Source: CAZIPZ01 sp964541075 (GTDB taxonomy: Bacteria; Acidobacteriota; Terriglobia; 20CM-2-55-15). From it: 8,594 nt of DNA. The position numbers were made by a program, and so were the translations under genes. The stretch spans positions 1 through 8,594 of the forward strand of contig CAZIPZ010000177.1 of assembly GCA_964541075.1 (NCBI GenBank), read 5' to 3'. Below are positions 1-5,798 of this stretch, in pieces. Positions within the stretch are counted from its first letter, which is position 1; every line of letters begins with the position of its first letter. The notes below the pieces were generated by a model. The model did not search any database. It was not told where the DNA came from and saw only the letters and a list, made by a program, of their open reading frames with translations.

Positions 1-1
1 A

Positions 2-79
2 CATCAAAGCGCCAAACATCATGCTCTGGATGACGCGCGATGGACCAGAGATGTTTTTTGGTGGCTCAACCGTCAATGA
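2..79 (+). CDS. 3'-5' exonuclease (DEDDh type), C-terminal end only
   Basis: An open frame enters from the left edge and ends at TGA 77-79, giving 25 residues that include KHHALDDARWTRDVFWWLNRQ in two parts: KHHALDDAR, then WTRDVFWWLNRQ at the C-terminus. The HxALxDA pattern matches the ExoIII motif (H-x(3-4)-D) of DEDDh 3'-5' exonucleases, where the His and last Asp help bind the catalytic metals and activate water. Such enzymes trim RNA or DNA from the 3' end in the cytoplasm. The catalytic DE and first D motifs lie outside the window. The stop codon overlaps the ATG of the peroxidase gene by the sequence ATGA, which suggests translational coupling and supports this frame being real. The call rests on one short motif, so the exact subfamily (oligoribonuclease, RNase T, Rv2179c-like) cannot be settled here. 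Confidence 0.6.
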   Translation, partial: HQSAKHHALDDARWTRDVFWWLNRQ

Positions 80-729
80 CGCTAGAACATCATATCGCCT
101 CGCCGGATTTCAGATTCAACCGAAGGAGTACGATTTTGTGGGTCGCTGCGGGCGCGATCATTTTTGTTACGGTTGGATCTGGTGCGCTCTTTCTGAGTGT
201 GTTGAAGCGGCGCGAAAAGTCCCAAAATGGAGCACAAGACATGACGGTTTACGATTTTCATGCAAAATCGATTGATGGCAGCGATGTTTCGTTGTCGGAA
301 TATAAAGGTCGGGTATTACTCATTGTGAATGTCGCCAGTCAGTGCGGATTCACTCCCCAATACGAGGGACTTGAGAGTCTCTATAAGAAGTACAAGGATG
401 AAGGGCTGACCATACTAGGTTTTCCATCCAATCAGTTCGGAGCCCAGGAGCCCGGCCCTGATTTGGAAATCAAGAATTTTTGCGAGTCGAAGTTCGGCGT
501 GACCTTCCCTCTCTTCTCGAAAATCGATGTCAACGGCGCGAACGCTCACCCGCTGTATACCCACCTGAAAGAGGCGCAGCCAGGCATTCTGGGAACGACC
601 GCCATTAAGTGGAACTTTACAAAGTTTCTTGTGAATCGCCAGGGCGGCGTCATTCAGCGCTACGCGCCACAGGACACACCGAAGGCCATCGAGAAAGACG
701 TTGAGGCCGCGTTGAAAGCTCGCACCTGA
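76..729 (+). CDS. Membrane-anchored glutathione peroxidase family thiol peroxidase
   Basis: Predicted to reduce hydrogen peroxide or lipid hydroperoxides. From ATG 76 it is 217 residues. Seen: one hydrophobic segment (about residues 20-43) followed by KRREK, then a complete GPx domain from about residue 56: NVASQCGFTPQ with peroxidatic Cys90, FPSNQFG with Gln120, and KWNFTKF with Trp179-Asn180, the full catalytic tetrad. The site is Cys, not selenocysteine. A second Cys136 in NFCESKFGV sits where the resolving Cys of thioredoxin-dependent GPx enzymes lies, so thioredoxin is the likelier reductant (family inference). Start choice: ATG 76 overlaps the upstream stop as ATGA. The frame is open back to ATG 40, which has no Shine-Dalgarno. 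Alternatives are TTG 136 behind GAAGGAG (122-128) and ATG 241 behind GGAG (229-232), the latter giving a soluble form. Which side of the membrane the enzyme faces is unclear because both flanks are positively charged. The symporter gene follows after 48 nt. Confidence 0.9.
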   Translation: MTLEHHIASPDFRFNRRSTILWVAAGAIIFVTVGSGALFLSVLKRREKSQNGAQDMTVYDFHAKSIDGSDVSLSEYKGRVLLIVNVASQCGFTPQYEGLESLYKKYKDEGLTILGFPSNQFGAQEPGPDLEIKNFCESKFGVTFPLFSKIDVNGANAHPLYTHLKEAQPGILGTTAIKWNFTKFLVNRQGGVIQRYAPQDTPKAIEKDVEAALKART

Positions 730-760
730 AATTCTTCCAATCAACTATGCCGGCTTTTCT

Positions 761-767
761 AAGGTGG
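761..767 (+). promoter_or_regulatory. Ribosome binding site of the symporter gene
   Basis: AAGGTGG lies 10 nt before GTG 778 and 19 nt before the in-frame ATG 787. The spacing favours the GTG start. No convincing terminator hairpin occurs in the 48-nt gap after the peroxidase gene, which fits co-transcription. Confidence 0.5.
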
Positions 768-777
768 ATTATGATCT

Positions 778-2298
778 GTGCCGCGCATGAGCACTACCAC
801 CGAATCCTCTGAAGAAGGACTGATCACTGAGGCGGAAGCGCGCTTCGAGAAACTTAGAAAGAAGGCAGGATACTTCATCGCGCCTGCAGTCTTTCTGGCC
901 GTCCTCCTGACGCCGGCCGCCTCGCTAACGCCTCAGGCTCATCGATTGGGCGCTATCCTTGCTGCGGTTGTCGTTTTGTGGATGACCGAATCGATCCCGC
1001 TGCCGGTGACTGCGCTGCTTGGCCCAACTCTGACAGTCGTTATGGGCGTAGCACCGGTGCGGGATGTTCTTCTCCCGTTCGCAGATCCCATCATATTCGT
1101 CTTTATCGGAAGCTTCATTCTGGCCGAAGCAATCTTTATCCATCGTCTCAACGAGCGGATCGCATACTCGGTTATGTCATGGAAGTGGATTGGAGCTCGG
1201 CCCATGCGGCTATTGATCGCCTACGGCGGAATTGCCGCATTCATTTCCATGTGGATCAGCAATACCGCAACTGCCGCAATGATGCTGCCCCTTGGGCTCT
1301 CTCTGCTGAAATTTATGGAAACGCAGGGCGGCGTTTCAAAGGCCTTCAGCATCATGTTCGTTTTGATGACCGCCTATGGGGCTAATTACGGCGGCGTAGG
1401 AACGCCGATAGGAACACCGCCTAACCTCATTACGATGGGAATGATTGAGCGCTATGCGGGAGTCCAGATTTCTTTTGTTCAATGGATGTTTCTCGGCGTC
1501 CCGATAGCCGTGGCAATCATGTCGATCGTCTTTCTGTATTCATTCAAAATCGGCAGGAATTCGATCAAAGAAATTCCGGGGGCGGTGGAACTCATTGCCA
1601 GCCGCAAGGCGGGCCTAGGCGCCTGGAGTCGCGGCGAGAAAAACGTTCTCATCGCATTCATCACAACGGTGGCGCTCTGGATTGGACCCGGACTGGCGCC
1701 GTTGGTGTTGGGCTCGGCCCATCCAACGACGCGCGCCATAGCATCTGCGGCGCCGGAGTCGATTGCAGCGCTGATTGGTGCGATTCTGCTGTTCTTGCTC
1801 CCGCTGGACCGAGAGCGACGGTCCACTATCACGTGGAAGCAGGCAAGCAATATCGACTGGGGAACGATTCTGATTTTCGGAGGAGGGCTCTCGCTGGGTC
1901 AGCTTGCGTTTGATACGAAGTTAGCAGAAGCATTCGGAAAAGGGATTGTGGGATTGCTTCCTTCAACCTCTCTGATATCGCTCACGTTTGCGGCCTCCTT
2001 CTTTGCCATCATCGTTTCAGAAGCCATGTCGAACACGGCGGCCGCCAATCTCGCGATTCCCGTCGTTATCGCAATCGCACGCGCTGCGAATATCGATCCC
2101 CTGATCCCCGGCTTAACGGCAGGGCTTGCAGCATCGATGGGAGTCCTGCTGCCGGTTTCCACCCCTCCTTGCGCCATTGTTTATGGCTCCGGGCGGGCGC
2201 CGATCACCAAAATGATCCGGTATGGTTTCATTCTCGATGTTGTCTCAATATTTCTGATCCCAGCACTCGTACTTCTTATTGCGCCGCTGGTCTTCTAG
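778..2298 (+). CDS. DASS/SLC13 family divalent anion:sodium symporter
   Basis: Inner-membrane carrier expected to import dicarboxylates (succinate, malate, fumarate) or sulfate with sodium; the substrate cannot be told from sequence. It is 506 residues, the usual length for the family, with roughly eleven hydrophobic helices plus two re-entrant hairpins. Both signature SNT motifs are present: SNTATAAMMLP (161-171) and SEAMSNTAAA (414-423); these form the helix-hairpin tips that bind sodium and substrate carboxylate. The following conserved loops are TPIGTPPNLI (209-218) and PVSTPPCAIVYGSG (459-472). In the second loop Cys465 stands where an Asn is common in the family. The cytoplasmic N-terminus (about 30 residues) is acidic then basic. 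GTG 778 is chosen over ATG 787 from the spacing of AAGGTGG. It probably shares a transcript with the peroxidase upstream. Family assignment is firm. Confidence 0.93.
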   Translation: MPRMSTTTESSEEGLITEAEARFEKLRKKAGYFIAPAVFLAVLLTPAASLTPQAHRLGAILAAVVVLWMTESIPLPVTALLGPTLTVVMGVAPVRDVLLPFADPIIFVFIGSFILAEAIFIHRLNERIAYSVMSWKWIGARPMRLLIAYGGIAAFISMWISNTATAAMMLPLGLSLLKFMETQGGVSKAFSIMFVLMTAYGANYGGVGTPIGTPPNLITMGMIERYAGVQISFVQWMFLGVPIAVAIMSIVFLYSFKIGRNSIKEIPGAVELIASRKAGLGAWSRGEKNVLIAFITTVALWIGPGLAPLVLGSAHPTTRAIASAAPESIAALIGAILLFLLPLDRERRSTITWKQASNIDWGTILIFGGGLSLGQLAFDTKLAEAFGKGIVGLLPSTSLISLTFAASFFAIIVSEAMSNTAAANLAIPVVIAIARAANIDPLIPGLTAGLAASMGVLLPVSTPPCAIVYGSGRAPITKMIRYGFILDVVSIFLIPALVLLIAPLVF

Positions 2299-2299
2299 C

Positions 2300-2325
2300 A
2301 CCGAAATCAGAAACCGAAGTCAGAA
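2300..2325 (+). repeat. 13-bp tandem duplication just after the symporter stop
   Basis: ACCGAAATCAGAA (2300-2312) is followed directly by ACCGAAGTCAGAA (2313-2325), with one mismatch. It begins 1 nt after the TAG stop. No hairpin is formed. It could be replication slippage or a protein-binding site; nothing decides between them. Confidence 0.7.
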
Positions 2326-2366
2326 GCTAGTCCGTCGAACCACCTTGTGCTAACCTGCTGCCCTCT

Positions 2367-2394
2367 TTGTTCCATTTGCCAAGTGACGTATCAG
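2367..2394 (+). promoter_or_regulatory. Possible sigma70-type promoter for the CBM9/DUF5916 gene
   Basis: TTGTTC (2367-2372) and TATCAG (2389-2394) are separated by 16 nt, with 3/6 and 4/6 matches to the sigma70 boxes. The -10 candidate lies inside the first copy of the 11-bp tandem repeat. This is a weak match given only as the best candidate in the 139-bp gap. Confidence 0.22.
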
Positions 2395-2406
2395 CGGCGT
2401 ATCAGC
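2385..2406 (+). repeat. 11-bp tandem repeat before the CBM9/DUF5916 gene
   Basis: GACGTATCAGC (2385-2395) and GGCGTATCAGC (2396-2406) are contiguous, with one mismatch. The 11-nt period is about one DNA helical turn, so both copies would face the same side of the helix, as expected for a pair of operator half-sites. The array ends 16 nt before the ribosome binding site and overlaps the best -10 candidate. The regulatory role is inference. Confidence 0.6.
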
Positions 2407-2422
2407 CCGGCCGGCAACGGCG

Positions 2423-2428
2423 AGAAGG
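2423..2428 (+). promoter_or_regulatory. Ribosome binding site that decides the CBM9/DUF5916 start
   Basis: AGAAGG abuts the upstream ATG 2429 with no spacing but lies 9 nt before ATG 2438. This favours 2438 as the true start. Confidence 0.55.
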
Positions 2429-2437
2429 ATGCCTCTC

Positions 2438-4693
2438 ATGCACTGCAATTCCAGCGTTACGACGAATACCGCTGCACGTAATCGGATGATTTCGATTGTC
2501 TTCGCCTGCATTCTGGCTGTATTCCCGTGTCTGGCCGCGCCTCAAGAGCCCTCAACAAATTCAACGAGGTCGGCAATCGTCACTGTGCTGAGATCGGAGA
2601 TCGCTCTCGACGGTGTCCTTGATGAACCGGACTGGAACAACGGGCAGAAGATCGGCGATCTGATCCAACGCGAACCGAGCACTGGCCAAATACCAACTGA
2701 GCGCACCGAGGTTACTCTTCTTCATGATTCCGATAATTTGTACATCGGCGTCATGTGTTACGACTCGGAGCCGGAAAAAATTATCGGCACACAAATGGCC
2801 AGGGACGGAAATCTCAATGCTGACGACCGCATCACAATCGTTCTGGACACCTATCGTGACAAACGAAACGCCGTCTATTTTTCAACCAACCCCGTAGGCG
2901 CTCTTGTAGACGGCCTTGTGTTTGCCAATGGACAGTCGAACAGCGATTGGGACTCGATCTGGACCGTCAAAACCAGGCGCACCGAGCAAGGTTGGAGCGC
3001 GGAATTTGCGATTCCTTTCAAGAGCCTGACTTTTCCCAATGGACAAACGAGATGGGGATTCAATATCTCCAGGAATATTCATCGAAAATTGGAAGAAGAC
3101 CGGTGGTCTGGGGCTCAACTTCAAACACAGTTGTTTCAAGTGTCCGAAGCTGGAGAGATTACGCAGCTCGAAAATCTGACACAGGGCATCGGCATGGATA
3201 TTCGCCCGTTCACCGCCGGCCGGTGGCTGCATACCAGCGCCAACGGCGGGAACAACATCATAACGGGCAAGCCCGGTCTCGACATGTTTTATAACCTCAC
3301 CCCGAGCTTGAAGCTGTCCGCAACAGCCAACACAGATTTCGGAGAAACCGAAGTAGACGCCCGGCAGATCAATTTGTCGCGATTCTCGCTGCTGTTTCCC
3401 GAGAAGCGATCCTTTTTCCTGGAAGACGCGGGCGTATTCAGCTTCGCAAGCACGGGAATGAACCCGCCTCCGGGAATTCCAGCAACGGGAGCGGAGATAT
3501 TTCCGTTCTTCAGCCGGCAAATTGGATTGCTGTCGGGAGAGGAAGTGCCTATCGATTTCGGCCTGAAATTGACCGGCAAAATCGGCCGTACTGATCTTGG
3601 CGTCCTTGACGTTCGCACGAGAGATTTGCCGACGGCGGAAGAGAAGAATTTCTTCGTCGGACGCGTTAAGAGAAATTTTTGGAGTCAATCCTACATCGGT
3701 GGAATTTATACGAGCGGCCATCCTGCGCTTCCAATCTCGTCCAAGACATTTGGAGGCGACGTAAGGCTGGCGACATCGCGCTTTCTTGGAAAGAGCCGCA
3801 ACCTGATCTTCAATGCATACGGCCTGAGAAGTGTAAACGGGTCGAATTCCAGAAGAGACGGTTCGCATGGAATTATGGCGCAGTATCCAAACGACAAGTT
3901 CGATGCGCAGTTCACGTGGCGTGACGTGCAGGAGAATTTTCGTCCCGGTCTGGGTTTCGTACAACGACGGAATGTCCGACTCTTGAGGGTCGGCGCCAGC
4001 TACAATCCACGCCCTAAGAATTTCCTAGGACTTCAGCAGATGTTTCACGACGTCTATTTCACGCGTTTCACTCGATTGGATATTGGCGAAGTGGAAAGCC
4101 AGGACCTCTATGCCACGATCCTCGATTGGCATTTCAAGTCCGGCGATTCTGTGCACGGCTTTTTTGACATCAACCCCACGTATGAACGTCTGTTCGCGCC
4201 GTTCACGATATTTCCGGGCGTCGTTCTTCCTGCCGGGGAATACAGGTTCACACGATGGCGAGCCAATATGGCAAGCGCTCAAAAGCGGAAGCTTCAGGGA
4301 AACATCAACTGGTCGCTGGGAACCTATTGGTCAGGTCACGCCGATACCTTGCAGACCGGAATCAATTACAAGATCCCTCCCTACTTCAGCATCAATCTGA
4401 CGACCAATCAGACGTTTGCGCGTCTGCCTCAAGGAAATTTCGTCGCTCGAGTTATCAGCTCGCAAATCAATTTCGCAGTTTCGCCTTTCCTATCGTTCTC
4501 GAATCTTGTCCAGTACGACAATCAGTCGCGGAATCTGGGCTGGCAGAGCCGAGTCCGGTGGATTCTCCAGCCGGGGAACGATGTCTTTTTCATTTTCAGC
4601 CAGGGCTGGATGCAAGAGACAGGCGGCGACAGGCGGTTCATCGCACAGGACAGCAAAGTATCCGCAAAACTGCAGTACACCTTCCGCCTGTAA
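2438..4693 (+). CDS. Secreted CBM9-like / DUF5916 outer-membrane barrel protein
   Basis: Function not established for this family. From ATG 2438 it is 751 residues. Residues 14-16 (RNR) and the hydrophobic stretch at about 18-35, then AAPQE, form a Sec signal peptide; starting at the later ATG 2486 would lose the basic n-region, which supports the upstream start. A CBM9-like beta-sandwich spans about 48-235, with the hallmark DGVLDEPDW (58-66), STNPVGALVDG (149-159) and EFAIPFKSLTFP (189-200). The rest matches DUF5916: FPEKRSFFLE (320-329), many alternating beta strands, and a C-terminus reading LQYTFRL, typical of an outer-membrane barrel. By analogy with the family it sits in the outer membrane with the CBM9-like domain probably in the periplasm. 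A ligand, perhaps glycan, cannot be inferred. The hotdog gene begins 32 nt downstream. A long antisense frame across its middle is a codon-bias shadow. Confidence 0.88.
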   Translation: MHCNSSVTTNTAARNRMISIVFACILAVFPCLAAPQEPSTNSTRSAIVTVLRSEIALDGVLDEPDWNNGQKIGDLIQREPSTGQIPTERTEVTLLHDSDNLYIGVMCYDSEPEKIIGTQMARDGNLNADDRITIVLDTYRDKRNAVYFSTNPVGALVDGLVFANGQSNSDWDSIWTVKTRRTEQGWSAEFAIPFKSLTFPNGQTRWGFNISRNIHRKLEEDRWSGAQLQTQLFQVSEAGEITQLENLTQGIGMDIRPFTAGRWLHTSANGGNNIITGKPGLDMFYNLTPSLKLSATANTDFGETEVDARQINLSRFSLLFPEKRSFFLEDAGVFSFASTGMNPPPGIPATGAEIFPFFSRQIGLLSGEEVPIDFGLKLTGKIGRTDLGVLDVRTRDLPTAEEKNFFVGRVKRNFWSQSYIGGIYTSGHPALPISSKTFGGDVRLATSRFLGKSRNLIFNAYGLRSVNGSNSRRDGSHGIMAQYPNDKFDAQFTWRDVQENFRPGLGFVQRRNVRLLRVGASYNPRPKNFLGLQQMFHDVYFTRFTRLDIGEVESQDLYATILDWHFKSGDSVHGFFDINPTYERLFAPFTIFPGVVLPAGEYRFTRWRANMASAQKRKLQGNINWSLGTYWSGHADTLQTGINYKIPPYFSINLTTNQTFARLPQGNFVARVISSQINFAVSPFLSFSNLVQYDNQSRNLGWQSRVRWILQPGNDVFFIFSQGWMQETGGDRRFIAQDSKVSAKLQYTFRL

Positions 4694-4725
4694 CGAATTG
4701 ACATGGCCTGTTCCAACGCGTCACG

Positions 4726-5493
4726 ATGCATCTGTCAACCGACGTCATGATGGAGAACCCTTCTGAAAACACCAATGCGGATTCAAAGCGCTCGCGGTTG
4801 ATTATCGAAGGGCGCTACAACGGCCCGGCAAACTCCGGCAACGGCGGCTACGTTTGCGGCAGGCTGGCAAACTTTGTGGGCGGCGTCGCCACGGTGCGCC
4901 TGCGCGTCCCGCCTCCCCTCAACACGCCTTTGGAAGTCTCGCAAGAGGGCGACAAAGTGCGATTTTTAAGGAACGACGCCCTTATTGCCGAAGGCTGGCC
5001 GTCGAAACTCGATATTGATGTTCCCAGCCCCCCTTCACTGGAAGAGAGCGGCCGTGCATCACAACTGTTCCGCGGTTTTGATTCTCATCGTTTTCCTTCG
5101 TGTTTCGTGTGCGGCATCAAACGGGAAAAAGGGGATGGACTTCAGATCTTTGCGGGGCCGGTCGAAGGACGCAATGTCGTCGCGTGCGTTTGGATCCCGT
5201 CCGCAAGTCTTGCCCATGAAGATTTGACCGTGCGACCTGAGTTCGTATGGGCGGCTCTAGACTGTCCTGGCGGGTACGCCTTTCCTGAACCCTCAAAAGG
5301 CACAATTCTTCTCGGTGAATTGACGGTGCAATTGCTTTCACCCGTGCGCGCAGGCCTTCATTACGTTGTGATGGCATGGGAAATTTCGCAGGATGGACGA
5401 AAGCACCACACAGGCTCAGCGCTATTCTCTCCGGATGGCCTCTGCTGCGGCAAAGGCCGCGGGGTTTGGTTCGAGGTTCCGGAACTGGAATAG
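4726..5493 (+). CDS. Double-hotdog thioesterase-like protein of unknown function
   Basis: A cytoplasmic protein of up to 255 residues with no signal peptide or membrane segment. I recognise the pattern of an actinobacterial/acidobacterial family usually left hypothetical and related to hotdog-fold acyl-CoA thioesterases. Seen: an N-terminal half opening with RYNGPANSGNGGYVCGRLA (30-48), similar to the first hotdog unit of TesB-like proteins; RVPPPLNTPLEV (60-71); then CFVCG (126-130) with GDGLQIF (136-142); and a second half with RPEFVWAALDCPGGYA (170-185), where a conserved Asp179-Cys180 sits on the central helix. The CxxC pair Cys126/Cys129 could bind metal or form a disulfide. Substrate and catalytic residues are unknown. 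The start is uncertain: no Shine-Dalgarno precedes ATG 4726, and ATG 4747 and 4750 are in frame. The 32-nt gap to the barrel gene suggests shared transcription. Confidence 0.72.
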   Translation: MHLSTDVMMENPSENTNADSKRSRLIIEGRYNGPANSGNGGYVCGRLANFVGGVATVRLRVPPPLNTPLEVSQEGDKVRFLRNDALIAEGWPSKLDIDVPSPPSLEESGRASQLFRGFDSHRFPSCFVCGIKREKGDGLQIFAGPVEGRNVVACVWIPSASLAHEDLTVRPEFVWAALDCPGGYAFPEPSKGTILLGELTVQLLSPVRAGLHYVVMAWEISQDGRKHHTGSALFSPDGLCCGKGRGVWFEVPELE

Positions 5494-5562
5494 CATGCAG
5501 AGTCCGACCGGATCTTCTTTTCGCACCTCTTGGGCAAGGCCGGCCGCCAGCAACACCGCGAG

Positions 5563-5604
5563 TAATCCTATTGTTCGCCACTAATCCTGTTAGCCGGTAA
5601 TCCT
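5563..5604 (+). repeat. Three direct repeats of TAATCCT
   Basis: Exact TAATCCT copies start at 5563, 5582 and 5598 (steps of 19 and 16 nt). The first two continue alike, TAATCCTATT and TAATCCTGTT, and the spacers share GCC before the next copy. The final T of the third copy is the first base of TTGACA. This is the arrangement of an operator or activator array at a promoter. Function is inferred. Confidence 0.7.
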
Positions 5605-5633
5605 TGACAAAGCGTACGTCAGGGCGCTAACTC
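5604..5633 (+). promoter_or_regulatory. Possible promoter of the TonB receptor gene
   Basis: TTGACA (5604-5609) is a perfect sigma70 -35 box. The best -10 candidates, CTAACT (5627-5632) or TAACTC (5628-5633), match TATAAT poorly (2/6), so an activator would be needed, which would fit the adjoining TAATCCT array. Transcription from here would give a leader of about 160 nt. Confidence 0.3.
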
Positions 5634-5670
5634 TCTTGCCAGCTTTCAATCAGAGAACTTCAAAACATTT

Positions 5671-5701
5671 TGGGACGTTTCCCACCTGTCGATAGGACAG
5701 G
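5671..5701 (+). other. Two abutting small hairpins in the receptor leader
   Basis: TGGGA-CGTT-TCCCA (5671-5684) is followed with no gap by CCTGTC-GATAG-GACAGG (5685-5701); both stems are perfect. Neither has a T-tract, so they do not read as terminators. A competing short pairing GACG (5674-5677) with CGTC (5702-5705) is possible. They may be an mRNA leader structure or dyad operators; the sequence cannot say which. Confidence 0.45.
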
Positions 5702-5782
5702 CGTCGGCTGCATGGTTTCGACCTGTTCGATTGACGCATCCAGGCGCGACTTCCGCGATAGAAACTCGAGAAAGGCGCCGTT

Positions 5783-5795
5783 GGGAGGAAAGGAG
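5783..5795 (+). promoter_or_regulatory. Strong double ribosome binding site of the TonB receptor
   Basis: GGGAGG (5783-5788) lies 10 nt before ATG 5799, and a second AAAGGAG (5789-5795) lies 3 nt before it. The purine-rich run fixes the start and implies efficient translation. Confidence 0.7.
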
Positions 5796-5798
5796 CCT

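Larger units (their letters stand above)
5494..5798 (+). promoter_or_regulatory. 305-bp non-coding region upstream of the TonB receptor
   Basis: No supported gene lies here; short frames crossing it are extensions of shadow frames from the hotdog gene. It contains an 8-bp palindrome GGCCGGCC (5538-5545) without a T-tract, three TAATCCT repeats (5563-5604), a TTGACA box (5604-5609), two abutting hairpins (5671-5701), an imperfect direct repeat (5684 and 5721) and the receptor's ribosome binding site. No intrinsic terminator is evident for the hotdog gene. The size and content suggest the receptor has its own promoter and an untranslated leader. Confidence 0.6.

Noticed and set aside
103..120. 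Twin-arginine (Tat) signal in the peroxidase N-terminus (NRRSTIL)
   Set aside because: The context lacks the conserved Phe-Leu-Lys after RR, and no cleavage site follows the helix; a plain membrane anchor explains it better.
771..812. Short frame ATG 771 to TGA 812 (13 codons) overlapping the symporter start
   Set aside because: The Shine-Dalgarno AAGGTGG is only 3 nt from this ATG, too close, and is well placed for GTG 778. There is no sign that it is a regulatory leader peptide.
2882..3964. A 360-codon open frame on the minus strand
   Set aside because: It lies wholly inside the well-supported CBM9/DUF5916 gene. Its translation shows no recognisable motif and is rich in Arg, Ser and Cys, as expected for an antisense shadow.
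5538..5545. GGCCGGCC palindrome after the hotdog gene as a terminator
   Set aside because: It is a self-complementary 8-mer with no loop and no following T-tract, so it does not meet intrinsic-terminator criteria.
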